This document shows, piece by piece, positions 44,121-52,678 of a stretch of DNA of 64,000 nt (positions within the stretch are counted from its first letter, which is position 1; the number at the start of each line of letters is the position of its first letter). Origin of the DNA: Jannaschia sp. Os4 (lineage in GTDB: Bacteria > Pseudomonadota > Alphaproteobacteria > Rhodobacterales > Rhodobacteraceae); the NCBI RefSeq assembly GCF_016820245.1, contig NZ_JAFCAR010000001.1, forward strand, positions 248,001-312,000, read 5' to 3'. Made by a program: the position numbers and the translations under genes. A model generated the notes under the pieces. That model saw only the letters and a list, made by a program, of their open reading frames with translations, had not been told where the DNA came from and made no database searches.

Positions 44121-45058
44121 AGCTCCACATCTCACGCGCGCTCCCGGACAGCGTCATGGAGGCGGCGCGGGCCCGCTTCGACGTCACCGTGCGCGACACG
44201 ACGCAGCCCATGTCGCCCGAGGAGGTGCGCGACGCGCTCGCCACCCACGACGTGCTGCTGCCGACCTTGGGCGACCCGCTGGGGGCCGACGCCTACGGGG
44301 GGAAGATCCGGGCCAAGGGGCTGGCGAACTTCGGCGTGGGCTACAACCACATCGACGTGGATGCGGCGCGGGCGGCCGGGCTGGTCGTGACGAACACGCC
44401 GGGCGCCGTCACGGACGCCACCGCCGACATCGCGATGACGCTGATGCTGATGACCGCCCGTCGGGCGGGCGAGGGCGAGCGCATGGTCCGCGCGGGCGAG
44501 TGGCGCGGCTGGCACCCAGTGCAGATGCTGGGCCTGCACGTCAGCGGCAAGACGGTGGGCATCGTCGGCATGGGCCGCATCGGGCAGGCCATCGCGCGGC
44601 GCTGCGCGGGCGGCTTCGGGATGGACGTGGTCTACTGGAACCGCTCGGAGAAGGCCGTGGAGGGGGCGCGCCAGCTGGGCTCCGTCGCCGAGGTCTGCGC
44701 AGCGGCGGACGTGGTCGTCATGGCCGTGGCCGCCTCGCCCGAGACCCGTCACCTGATGGACGCGGCGGCGCTCGCCGCGATGCGTCCCCACGCCATCCTC
44801 GTGAACATCGCCCGCGGCGACGTGGTGGACGAGGCCGCGCTGATCGACGCGCTGTCGAAGGGCGCCATCGGCGGCGCGGGGCTGGACGTCTATGAGCGGG
44901 AGCCGCACGTCCCCGACGCGCTGATCGCGATGGAGAACGTCACCCTCCTGCCGCATCTCGGCACCGCCGCCTTGGAGGTGCGCGAGGAGATGGGGCACAT
45001 GGCGCTCGACAACGCCGTCGCCATCGCCGAGGGGCGCGATCCCCCGAACCCGGTGTGA
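44117..45058 (+). CDS. D-2-hydroxyacid dehydrogenase (glyoxylate/hydroxypyruvate reductase-like)
   Basis: 313 residues from a TTG start that overlaps the csaA stop; GGGAGG lies five bases upstream, and no ATG fits. The NAD domain has VGIVGMGRIGQAIARR, and the catalytic triad is in NIARGDVVDE (R), the glutamate of GLDVYEREP and H of LLPHLGTAA. Such enzymes reduce glyoxylate or hydroxypyruvate. Its link with proC and ogt gives no clear hint about the substrate. Confidence 0.9.
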   Translation: MKLHISRALPDSVMEAARARFDVTVRDTTQPMSPEEVRDALATHDVLLPTLGDPLGADAYGGKIRAKGLANFGVGYNHIDVDAARAAGLVVTNTPGAVTDATADIAMTLMLMTARRAGEGERMVRAGEWRGWHPVQMLGLHVSGKTVGIVGMGRIGQAIARRCAGGFGMDVVYWNRSEKAVEGARQLGSVAEVCAAADVVVMAVAASPETRHLMDAAALAAMRPHAILVNIARGDVVDEAALIDALSKGAIGGAGLDVYEREPHVPDALIAMENVTLLPHLGTAALEVREEMGHMALDNAVAIAEGRDPPNPV

Positions 45059-45531
45059 CCGCCGCGCGGATCGACACCCCGCTCGGCCCGCTCTGGCTGC
45101 GCGGCACCGACGCCGCGATCACCCATGCATGGCTCCCCGGCGACCGCGCCGTCGACTGGGGCGACGAGCCCGGTGCCCTGCCCGAGGCCCGCGCCCAGGT
45201 CGCCGCCTACTTCGACGGGACGCGCGACGCCTTCGACCTGCCGCTGGCGCCGGAGGGCAGCCCCTTCCAGCGCCGGGTCTGGGACGCGCTGCGCGCCATC
45301 CCGAAGGGCGAGACGCGCTCCTACGGCGACGTGGCCCGCGGCCTCGGCGACCCCGGCGCGGCCCGCGCGGTGGGCGCCGCAAACGGCGCCAACCCGATCC
45401 CGCTCCTGATCCCTTGCCACCGCGTCGTCGCCGCCGATGGCGGTCTGGGCGGGTTCAGCGGCAGCCTCGCCACCAAGGAGGCGCTGCTCCGCCACGAGGG
45501 CACATGGCCGCGGCAGGGTAGGCTCATATGA
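45055..45531 (+). CDS. ogt: methylated-DNA-[protein]-cysteine S-methyltransferase
   Basis: 158 residues from a GTG start overlapping the upstream stop. The active site PCHR is at 120-123 (acceptor C121), and FQRRVWDALRAIPKGETRSYGDVA is the DNA-binding helix-turn-helix. It repairs O6-alkylguanine by suicide transfer. It is the last gene of the YbjN-to-ogt operon and is followed at once by a double-hairpin repeat. Confidence 0.95.
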   Translation: MTAARIDTPLGPLWLRGTDAAITHAWLPGDRAVDWGDEPGALPEARAQVAAYFDGTRDAFDLPLAPEGSPFQRRVWDALRAIPKGETRSYGDVARGLGDPGAARAVGAANGANPIPLLIPCHRVVAADGGLGGFSGSLATKEALLRHEGTWPRQGRLI

Positions 45532-45585
45532 TGGGGTGGAACCCCATCCTACCAACGGGATCGTAGGATGGGGTTCTACCCCATC
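45530..45585. repeat. double-hairpin inverted repeat between ogt and the aldehyde dehydrogenase
   Basis: Two 23-base arms (45530-45552 and 45563-45585) are complementary at 22 positions, the exception a possible G-U pair, around a ten-base centre. Each arm also contains its own palindrome: GATGGGGT-GGA-ACCCCATC and GATGGGGT-TCT-ACCCCATC. The DNA can form one long hairpin or two short ones. It lies between convergent genes and likely ends both transcripts. It resembles REP-type elements. Confidence 0.85.
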
Positions 45586-45590
45586 GGGCG

Positions 45591-47042
45591 TCAGATCCCG
45601 TCCACGCAGACATACTTGGTCTCGAGATAATCCTCCAACCCCTGCGACCCGCCCTCCTTGCCGAGGCCCGACTCCTTCACCCCCCCGAACGGCGCCTCCA
45701 CGGTGGTGATCAGCCCCGAGTTGATCCCGATCATCCCGTAGGCCAGCCCCTCGTTCAGCCGGAACGCCCGCCCGAGGTCCTTCGTGTAGGCGTAGCAGGC
45801 CAGTCCGTAGACGGTGGCGTTCGCCATCTCGATGGCCTCGGCTTCGGTCTCGAAGCGGAACACGGGCGCCAGCGGGCCGAAGATCTCCTCGGTGGCGAAG
45901 TCCATCGCCTGCGTGGCGCCCGTGACGACGGTCGGCTCGAAGAAGGTGCCGCCCTTCGCGTGCCGCCCGCCGCCGGTCACGACCTCGGCCCCCTTGGCCT
46001 TGGCGTCCGCCACGAAGGCCTCGACCTTCTCCACCGCGTCCGCGTCGATCATCGGCCCCTGCGTCACGCCGTCCTCGCGCCCGTCGCCGACCTTCAGCGC
46101 CTCCACGGCGGCCTTCAGCTTGGCCACGAAGGCGTCGTGAATGCCCGCCTGCACGTAGATGCGGTTGGCACAGACGCAGGTCTGGCCCGAGTTGCGGAAC
46201 TTGGAGACCATCGCCCCGTCGACCGCCGCGTCCAGGTCGGCGTCGTCGAACACGAGGAACGGGGCGTTCCCGCCCAGCTCCATCGACACCTTCTTCACCG
46301 TGTCGGCCGACTGACGGATGAGCTCCTTACCCACCTCGGTCGAGCCGGTGAACGTGATCTTCCGCACTCGCGGGTCGGCCATCAGCGCGCCCGCGATCTC
46401 GCGCGCGGAGCCGGTGACGACGTTCACCACGCCCTTCGGATAGCCCACCTCCTCGCAAAGCGCGCCCCACGCGATCCCGCTGTAGGGCGTGGCAGTCGCG
46501 GGCTTGGCCACCACCGTGCAGCCCACGGCCAGCGCGGGCGCGATCTTGCGGGCGAGCATGGAGGACGGGAAGTTCCACGGGGTGATCATGCCGACCACGC
46601 CCACCGCATGCTTGGTCACGAGGATGCGGCGCCCGTTCACGCCGGCGGGCACGATCTCGCCCTTGGCGCGGCGCGCCTCCTCGGCGAACCAGCGGACGTA
46701 TTGCGCGCCGATGGCGATCTCGCCCATCGCCTCGGCCAAGGGCTTGCCCATCTCGACGGTCAGCAGCTCGGCCAAGGCCTTCTGGTTGTCCATCAGAGCG
46801 TCGTGCAGCTTCCACAGCAGGCCGCAGCGCTCCATCAGGGGCATGTCGCGGAATGCGGGGAAGGCGGCGGCGGCGGCGGCGATGGCGCGCTCGGTCTCGG
46901 CCGTGCCGGCGGCGGGCACCGTGCCGATCACCTCGCCCGTGGCCTTGTTGGTGACGTCGATGGTGTCGCCCGAATCCGCGCCGACCCAGTCGCCGCCGAT
47001 CAGGTTGGCCTCGCGCATCCAAGAGCGGGTGGCGTCGAGCAT
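45591..47042 (-). CDS. NAD(P)-dependent succinate-semialdehyde dehydrogenase family enzyme
   Basis: 483 residues. The ALDH core is complete: PWNFPSSMLARKIAPAL, MELGGNAPFLVFDDADLD (catalytic glutamate) and the catalytic C289 with C291 in GQTCVCAN. The family GabD oxidises succinate semialdehyde, but the same subgroup includes sulfolactaldehyde, glycolaldehyde and other short aldehyde dehydrogenases. It is the last gene of the leftward sugar cluster, three bases after the epimerase, so a sugar-derived aldehyde is more likely than a GABA product. Confidence 0.85.
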   Translation of the reverse strand: MLDATRSWMREANLIGGDWVGADSGDTIDVTNKATGEVIGTVPAAGTAETERAIAAAAAAFPAFRDMPLMERCGLLWKLHDALMDNQKALAELLTVEMGKPLAEAMGEIAIGAQYVRWFAEEARRAKGEIVPAGVNGRRILVTKHAVGVVGMITPWNFPSSMLARKIAPALAVGCTVVAKPATATPYSGIAWGALCEEVGYPKGVVNVVTGSAREIAGALMADPRVRKITFTGSTEVGKELIRQSADTVKKVSMELGGNAPFLVFDDADLDAAVDGAMVSKFRNSGQTCVCANRIYVQAGIHDAFVAKLKAAVEALKVGDGREDGVTQGPMIDADAVEKVEAFVADAKAKGAEVVTGGGRHAKGGTFFEPTVVTGATQAMDFATEEIFGPLAPVFRFETEAEAIEMANATVYGLACYAYTKDLGRAFRLNEGLAYGMIGINSGLITTVEAPFGGVKESGLGKEGGSQGLEDYLETKYVCVDGI

Positions 47043-47045
47043 GGG

Positions 47046-47999
47046 CTATCCTTTCGAGAAGGCGAAGGTGGTTGTCTGACGATACGTCCCGCCGGGGCGC
47101 AGCGCCACCGAGGGGAAGCCAGGGTTGTTCGGCGCGTCGGGCCAGCCCTGCGGCTCCAGCGCGGCGCCCGCGCGGGCGCGGTAGGTGCGGCCGTCGAGGC
47201 CGGGCACGGGCGTCGCGAGCTTGGCGCCGTCGTAGACCTGCAGGCCGGGCTCGGTGGTGGCGATGGTCATGGCGATGCCGGACCGTTCGGAGTGGAGCAT
47301 GGCGACATCGCGCAGCGGCCCCTGCCCGTCGGACAGGCAGAGGTTGTGGTCCAAGAGCGGCAGGTCGTCGTCCCGCCCCCCGAACCGGCGCCCGTCGCGG
47401 AAGTCGAACCGCGTCCCCGCCACCGGGGCGACACGCGTGGGAATCAGGTCGTCGTCCACCGGCAGGTAGCGGTCGGCATCAACGGTCAGGACGTGGTGGC
47501 GCAGGTCCTCCGTCCCGTCGAGGTTCCAGTAGCTGTGATGGGCGAGGTTGCAGACCGTCGGCGCGTCGCAGGTGGCCTCGTAGTCGATGCGGAGCGTGGA
47601 CCCCTCCACCGCGAAGCGCGCGGTCGCCCGCAGCGCGCCGGGGAAGCCCATCTCGCCATCCGCGAGGTCGATCCCGAAGGTCACGGCGTCGGGGACGGTC
47701 TCGACCACGTCCCACACCCGCTTGCCCATCCCGCGCGAGCCGCCATGCAGCGTATGCCGGTCCCGGAAGTTGGGGTCGGTGCGGTGCTCCGCCCCATCGA
47801 GGACGAAGCGCGCCCCGCCGATCCGGTTCGCCACCCGCCCGGCGGTCGCGCCCATGTAGTTGGAATGCTCCGGGTAGTGCGCATCGTCGGCGAGGCCGAG
47901 GACCAGCGGCGCCTCGTGCCCCGCCAGCCGCAGGTCCCGCAGGATGGCCCCCATCGGCAGGAGGCGCGCGGTCAGCGCGGAGGACGCGATCTCGATCAC
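47046..47999 (-). CDS. aldose 1-epimerase (mutarotase)
   Basis: 317 residues of the GalM fold. NYMGATAGRVANRIGGARF, the histidines of HTLHGG and LAHHSYWNLDG, and the C-terminal glutamate region (VYDGAKLATPVPGL) are present. It interconverts alpha and beta anomers of a sugar. It starts at GTG 47999, overlapping the hydroxyacid dehydrogenase stop. The neighbours (isomerase, dehydrogenases) suggest it prepares a specific sugar for catabolism. Confidence 0.9.
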   Translation of the reverse strand: MIEIASSALTARLLPMGAILRDLRLAGHEAPLVLGLADDAHYPEHSNYMGATAGRVANRIGGARFVLDGAEHRTDPNFRDRHTLHGGSRGMGKRVWDVVETVPDAVTFGIDLADGEMGFPGALRATARFAVEGSTLRIDYEATCDAPTVCNLAHHSYWNLDGTEDLRHHVLTVDADRYLPVDDDLIPTRVAPVAGTRFDFRDGRRFGGRDDDLPLLDHNLCLSDGQGPLRDVAMLHSERSGIAMTIATTEPGLQVYDGAKLATPVPGLDGRTYRARAGAALEPQGWPDAPNNPGFPSVALRPGGTYRQTTTFAFSKG

Positions 48000-48895
48000 A
48001 GGCCCAGATGCTCCGCCACGCGCCGCGCGGTCATCTCGGAGACCCGCGCGTTCGCCTCCTGCGTCACGCCGCCGATATGCGGCGTCAGGATCAGGTTCGA
48101 CACGCCCGCGAAGGGGTGGTCAGGGCCCAGCGGCTCCGTCTCGAACGTGTCCAGCGCCGCGCCCCCGAGTTGCCCCGAGCGCAGCGCGGCGCAGACGGCG
48201 GCCTCGTCCACCACGCCGCCGCGCGCCGCGTTCACCAGCACCGCGCCGGGCTTCATCGCGGCCAGCGCGTCCGCGTCGATCAGATGCCGGGTCTCGTCGG
48301 TCAGGGGCACGTGCAGCGACACGACATCCGCCTGCGCCAGCACCTCGGCCGCCGTGGCCTCCCGCGCGCCTTCGAAGTCGCGCGCGTAGGGATCGGCAGC
48401 CACCACCTCCATCCCCCACGCGCGGGCCAGCCGCGCCGCCTCCCGCGCGATGCCGCCATAGCCGATCAGCCCCAGCACCGCGCCCGCCATCTCGCGCCCC
48501 TGCCCGGCGAGGCCGCGCGGCCAGCCGCCCGCCTCCATCGCGCCCCGCATCAGGTACGCGCCCCGGCGCAGCACGGCCGCCGTCGTGACCACGTACTCCG
48601 CGACCGACAACGTGTTGGCCCCCACGGCGGGGAACACCTCGATACCGCGCGAGGCGCAGCCGTCCATGTCGATGTTGTCGAGGCCCACGCCAAGCCGCCC
48701 GACGCAGGAGAACCCGGTCTCCAAGAGCGGCCCCCGCACCTGCGTCCGGTTCCGCACGATCAGGGCCCGCGCCCCCGCCGCCAGCCGCGACAGGTCGTCG
48801 GGACGATCCGGAAGGTCCGGCTCGTACACCACCTCCGCCCGCCCGCGCAGCCACTCCACCCACGCCTCGTCCATGAACTCGGTGATCAGGATCAC
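47996..48895 (-). CDS. D-isomer-specific 2-hydroxyacid dehydrogenase
   Basis: 299 residues. RLGVGLDNIDMDG, the NAD site GLIGYGGIAREAARLARAWG, and the catalytic R (NAARGGVVDEAAV), E (LDTFETEPL) and H (LTPHIGGVT) are present. The form resembles short 3-phosphoglycerate- and sulfolactate-type dehydrogenases. It uses a GTG start with AAGGGGG upstream, supplied by the adjoining repeat element. The gap to the Gfo/Idh gene upstream is 85 bases. Confidence 0.88.
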   Translation of the reverse strand: MILITEFMDEAWVEWLRGRAEVVYEPDLPDRPDDLSRLAAGARALIVRNRTQVRGPLLETGFSCVGRLGVGLDNIDMDGCASRGIEVFPAVGANTLSVAEYVVTTAAVLRRGAYLMRGAMEAGGWPRGLAGQGREMAGAVLGLIGYGGIAREAARLARAWGMEVVAADPYARDFEGAREATAAEVLAQADVVSLHVPLTDETRHLIDADALAAMKPGAVLVNAARGGVVDEAAVCAALRSGQLGGAALDTFETEPLGPDHPFAGVSNLILTPHIGGVTQEANARVSEMTARRVAEHLGL

Positions 48896-48902
48896 GGGCG
48901 CC

Positions 48903-48952
48903 CCCTTCGATGTTCCGGAAATACTCCGGGGTCCGGGGCGGAGCCCCGGCGG
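48903..48952. repeat. TCCGGAAATACTCCGG-hairpin element, copy 1
   Basis: CCCTTCGATG, then TCCGGAAATACTCCGGGG (48914-48931) and the stem CCGGGGC-GGA-GCCCCGG (48933-48949). On the transcribed minus strand a GC hairpin is followed by CCGGAGTATTTCCGG, which has its own small stem. Copy 2 is at 54643-54695 in the same orientation and the same setting, between a leftward stop and the next leftward start. Confidence 0.8.
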
Positions 48953-48980
48953 ATCGGTCGCCGAAGGCGGCCGATCCCGA

Positions 48981-50075
48981 TCAAGGCCGCCGTCCGCGCA
49001 GGTCCACGGGCATCCCCGAGCGCGCCGATTCCTCCGCCGCCTCGCCCACGAGCACGGACCAGTAGCCGTCCTCCAGCGTCACCTCCGGCACCCCCTTGCC
49101 CCGCCGCACGAGGTCGAGGAACCGGCGGTGCTGGTAGAAGGTCGAGCCGTGGTGGTCGCCCGCGCGCAGCAGCTCGGCGGGCACCGGCACCTCCTCCACG
49201 ATCTCGCGGCGGAAGGCGCGGACGGAGGTGACGAACTGCGCCTGCGGATGCGCCCCCTCGGGGGCGAAGCGGAGCGGGCCGGGGATGCGCGCCTCCAGCC
49301 GGGCCACCTCGCCGGTGACGGTCACCGTCTCCTGCCAGTGGGAGCCCTCCGCGAACATGCACAGGTCCAGCATCCCCCGCGCCCCGTTCTCGAAGTCCAC
49401 GACCACGAAGGCGTTGTCCACGATGTCGGGCCGGTGGCCGTAGTAGCGCTCATCGGCGTGGTTCACGTCCACGCCCGCCGAGGCGTAGACCCGCACCGGA
49501 TCAGCGCGCAGCAGCAGGCGCATCAGGTCCCAGAAGTGGCAGCACTTCTCGACCAGCGTGCCGCCGGTCCGCGCGTTGAAACGGTTCCAGTCGCCGACCT
49601 TCGGCAGGAACGGGAAGCGGTGCTCGCGGATGGCGCACATCCGCGGCGTGCCCGCCGCCCCCTGCTCCAGCGCGCCGAGCAGGCGCTGGATCGGCGGCAT
49701 GTAGCGATACTCCATCGCCACCCAGATGGGCGCGCGGCGGCCCTTGGACTGGTTCAGCAGGTCGCGGCAGGCCGCCGTGGTCGTCGCCAGCGGCTTCTCC
49801 ACGAGGATGGGCTTCTCGGTCGCCATGAGCTGCTGGACCAGCCCGGCGTGGAGGTCGTTGGGCGCGGCCACGAGGAACACGTCCACCTCGCCCCGCGCGA
49901 TCAGGTCCTCGGCGGTGAGGTAGCCCTTGGCCGACGTCGCGGTGGCGAGGGAGAGCTGGCGCATCCCCTCGTCCGGGTCGGCCACGGCGGTGACGGCGGC
50001 GTCGCCGAGCAGCGCGATGTTTCGGATGTGCTCCTGCCCCATCATCCCGCCGCCGATCAGCCCGTACCGGATCAT
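48981..50075 (-). CDS. Gfo/Idh/MocA family oxidoreductase
   Basis: 364 residues. The N-terminal Rossmann motif YGLIGGGMMGQEHIRN, EKPLATTTAACRDLLNQ (catalytic lysine in EKP) and GGTLVEKCCHFWDLMRLLL identify the family, which oxidises or reduces sugars, inositols and related polyols. It overlaps the sugar-isomerase-like gene by four bases (ATGA), so both probably act on one compound. Substrate unknown. Confidence 0.9.
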   Translation of the reverse strand: MIRYGLIGGGMMGQEHIRNIALLGDAAVTAVADPDEGMRQLSLATATSAKGYLTAEDLIARGEVDVFLVAAPNDLHAGLVQQLMATEKPILVEKPLATTTAACRDLLNQSKGRRAPIWVAMEYRYMPPIQRLLGALEQGAAGTPRMCAIREHRFPFLPKVGDWNRFNARTGGTLVEKCCHFWDLMRLLLRADPVRVYASAGVDVNHADERYYGHRPDIVDNAFVVVDFENGARGMLDLCMFAEGSHWQETVTVTGEVARLEARIPGPLRFAPEGAHPQAQFVTSVRAFRREIVEEVPVPAELLRAGDHHGSTFYQHRRFLDLVRRGKGVPEVTLEDGYWSVLVGEAAEESARSGMPVDLRGRRP

Positions 50076-51400
50076 GCCGTCATCTCCAGGACCGGCACGC
50101 CGAGGCCCGCCGCCACCCCCCGCAGCGCCGCGGCGTGGTCGCCGTAGGCCAGCGCCATGTGGTGCTCCAGCCGCGCGTCGATCAGCGTCCGGAGGAAGGC
50201 CGCCCCCCCGCCGTCGGGGCGGATCGTGCCGGACGTCCCGGTGAACGCCATCGGCGCGTCCACCACCTCGCCCGTCGCCAGCGCGACATGCGGCGCGCCA
50301 TTCGCTTGGCTCACCCGGAACAGCGTCACGCGCCCGGGCCTGAGGGCGAACTGATAGAGCAGCGCCTGCCGCCGGTTCGTGTGCACCGTCGCCTCCGGCG
50401 TCCCCGCCGCCATGCTTGCGGGGGCCTGCCCGCAATGCCACGCCACCACCGTGTCGTCGTCCGCGTCCACGAGGTCCGCGAGGAACACCGGCGCGTCGGC
50501 CACGTCCTGCAGGATCGACTGGGTCAGCGCGCCGTAGACGTCCGCCTCGCAGGCGCAGGGCACCCGCGCCTCGCCCAGCATCGAGACCGGCCCGCAGACG
50601 GCGCCGCCATACTCGGTGAACGTCTCCGGCCAGCACCGGATCGCCATCGCGTCGAACCGCCGCTCCGCGCGCAGACCGTCCAGCGCGGCGGCCAGCCGGG
50701 TCGAGCGGTCCATCTCCCCCGCGTCCAACTCGCCGGCGCCCACCAGCCCGGCGGCCTTCGCCGCGTAGGGAGCGACGGCCTCCTCGGGCACGGCGCGCGC
50801 CCGGTCGAACAGGTCGGGCAGCGGGATCTCCTCCACCTCCGCCCCGGCCAGCGCCTTCAGGGCGCCGGCATCGTAGCGGCAGGTGTCGAACCCGTCCGGA
50901 TGCGCCCCGATCCGCCCGATCCGCAGCGCGCGGACCGGGCGCGGCGCGGCGTCGGCCTCCGCGAGCGGGGGCCGGTCCGCCAGCGGCCCCGTCGTCAGCG
51001 CGTCGAGATCGGCCGCCTCGCCGTAGGCCCACGCGAAGTCGCGCCCAGCGAGCCCCAGCGCATGGGACAGGAGGTTCAGCCCGCACATGGCGTTCAGCCG
51101 CAGCCGCCCGCCCGCCCGCGGCTCCCGCGCGGCCCAGACGGCCACGCGCCCGTCGAACCCGCAGGCGGCGGCGGTGGCGAAGCCCGCGTCCGTGAAGGTC
51201 ACCTGGAGGATCAGCAGCACGTCCGCCGACGCATCCAGCGCCCCGTCCTCCGCCCCCATCAGGAGCGCGTCCGACCCCGTCACCCGGTGCCCCCCGGCCT
51301 CGGCCCACGCGTCCAGCCGCGCCCGCATCGCGGCGAGCGCCTCCTCCGCATAGGGGACGTCGAAGGTCGGCCGCGCAAGCGGCAGGACGTGGATGTGCAT
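50072..51400 (-). CDS. L-fucose/L-arabinose isomerase superfamily protein
   Basis: 442 residues. The C-terminal half resembles fucose/arabinose isomerases: a CWPE region, CACEADVYGALTQSIL (E285), DAPVFLADLVDADDDTVVAWHCG (D of LADL, H322), with the N-terminal half reduced compared with E. coli FucI (about 590 residues). It would convert an aldose to a ketose with a divalent metal. ATG 51400 follows GGGAGG. It is the first gene of the leftward sugar cluster. The actual sugar is unknown; sulfoquinovose isomerases also fall in this broad group. Confidence 0.75.
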   Translation of the reverse strand: MHIHVLPLARPTFDVPYAEEALAAMRARLDAWAEAGGHRVTGSDALLMGAEDGALDASADVLLILQVTFTDAGFATAAACGFDGRVAVWAAREPRAGGRLRLNAMCGLNLLSHALGLAGRDFAWAYGEAADLDALTTGPLADRPPLAEADAAPRPVRALRIGRIGAHPDGFDTCRYDAGALKALAGAEVEEIPLPDLFDRARAVPEEAVAPYAAKAAGLVGAGELDAGEMDRSTRLAAALDGLRAERRFDAMAIRCWPETFTEYGGAVCGPVSMLGEARVPCACEADVYGALTQSILQDVADAPVFLADLVDADDDTVVAWHCGQAPASMAAGTPEATVHTNRRQALLYQFALRPGRVTLFRVSQANGAPHVALATGEVVDAPMAFTGTSGTIRPDGGGAAFLRTLIDARLEHHMALAYGDHAAALRGVAAGLGVPVLEMTA

Positions 51401-51452
51401 GGATCGCCTCCCGCCCGCCACGATGGCGGAACCGGAGGCGGGCGCAAGGGGC

Positions 51453-51893
51453 CTACTCGGCGACGGTGATCGTGATCCGCTCGCTCGTCACCGGCTCGGC
51501 ATGGGCCACGTGGCCCGCGTCGCCCAGCACCAGCTGCAGCGTGTGCTCGCCCGGGGGCAGGTCCAGCGTCACCTCGGTCTGGCCGCCCCCGAAATGCCGG
51601 TGGTTGTCGTCGTTGAGGATGGCGAAGTCGGCCTCGTCCGCCTCCCCCTCGCCGAAGGCCGGGCGGTCGATCAGCAGGTGGTGGTGGCCGGTGTTCTCGA
51701 TCTCGGCGCCGGCCGGGGCCACGCCCATGCCGCGCAGGCCGAAGTTGATGGTGACCGGGCTCCGGACGGTCGCGCCGTCCTCCAGCCCGACGAAGTAGAC
51801 CGCGGTCCCCTCGGCGGCGGCGGTGCGGTGGCCATCGGCGGCGGCGGGGGTCGCGAGCGCGAGGGTCGCGGCGAGCAAGGCATAGCGGATCAT
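51453..51893 (-). CDS. DUF4399 secreted protein
   Basis: 146 residues. A signal peptide (RYALLAATLALATPAAADG) precedes VYFVGLEDGATVRSPVTINFGLRGMGVAPAG, NTGHHHLLID and LDLPPGEHTLQLVLGDAGH, the DUF4399 pattern, an immunoglobulin-like domain rich in histidine and aspartate. It may bind a metal; the role is unknown. GGGAGGA lies eight bases before the ATG. The sugar cluster begins 52 bases downstream. Confidence 0.87.
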   Translation of the reverse strand: MIRYALLAATLALATPAAADGHRTAAAEGTAVYFVGLEDGATVRSPVTINFGLRGMGVAPAGAEIENTGHHHLLIDRPAFGEGEADEADFAILNDDNHRHFGGGQTEVTLDLPPGEHTLQLVLGDAGHVAHAEPVTSERITITVAE

Positions 51894-51938
51894 GTGGCAG
51901 TCCTCCCTAGGGGAGCAGGCTAGGTCACGCCCCCGGCC

Positions 51939-51995
51939 CGGCAATCCGTCCGCCGGTCAAGACATCGCGAGCCGGCGGCATCCGTCCGCGGGTCA
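51939..51995. repeat. short imperfect direct repeat
   Basis: CGGCAATCCGTCCGCCGGTCA (51939-51959) and CGGCATCCGTCCGCGGGTCA (51976-51995), about 37 bases apart, differ by one deleted base and one substitution. The second copy reaches the stop codon of the phosphatase gene. Confidence 0.6.
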
Positions 51996-52634
51996 GTAGG
52001 TCGTGCGCGCCGCCCGCCGCTCCTCCGCCTCCAGATGCGGCACCGTGTTGAAGCCCGACAGCATCGCGGCGTCGCCGCGCACCTCGAAGCGGTGCACGGA
52101 GGTGTTGAGGATCGGAACCAGCACGTGCGCCATCCGCGCGGGGTCGAGGCCCAGCACCCGGCGCAGCGCCATCCCGATCACGCCGCCCGACGTCACCACC
52201 AGCACCCGCCGCCCCTCGGTCGCGGCCTCGGCCAAGGCCGTGCCCACGCGCCCCTCGAAGGAGGTCCAGTCCTCGCGGCCCCGGATCTCGGCGGCGTGCC
52301 ACGCCTCCATCACCTCGACCACGTGGCCCGCGAACTCGCCCGGCCCGGGGAACGGCACGCCCTTTGCCTCGGCCAGCGCGTGGCCGAGGTCGAAGTAGTC
52401 CAGCTCGTCCCACCGCGGGTCGACCTCGGCCTCCACCCCCATCCCCGCCGCCGTCTCGGCGTGGCGGCGGAGCGAGCCGCGGTGGACCGCGTCGAACGGC
52501 CCCTCGTTCGCCCGCAGCCAGTCGCCCAGCCATTCCGCCTGCCGATGGCCTAGTTCGGACAGCCGGTCGTACTCCGCCTCCGAGGTGGCGGAGGAATTGG
52601 CCTGCCCATGGCGCACGAGGACGATCTCTCCCAT
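51993..52634 (-). CDS. histidine phosphatase family protein
   Basis: 213 residues. The catalytic LVRHGQANSS at the N-terminus holds the nucleophilic histidine; SLRRHAETAAGM and VVTSGGVIGMALRR carry the second arginine/histidine region. It is a broad family of acid phosphatases and mutases, and this one has no diagnostic substrate feature. It diverges from the MFS gene across 44 bases. Confidence 0.9.
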   Translation of the reverse strand: MGEIVLVRHGQANSSATSEAEYDRLSELGHRQAEWLGDWLRANEGPFDAVHRGSLRRHAETAAGMGVEAEVDPRWDELDYFDLGHALAEAKGVPFPGPGEFAGHVVEVMEAWHAAEIRGREDWTSFEGRVGTALAEAATEGRRVLVVTSGGVIGMALRRVLGLDPARMAHVLVPILNTSVHRFEVRGDAAMLSGFNTVPHLEAEERRAARTTY

Positions 52635-52678
52635 GCGCGCCTCTTCCCCGCACGCGCGCGGGATGACAAGGCGGAGCG

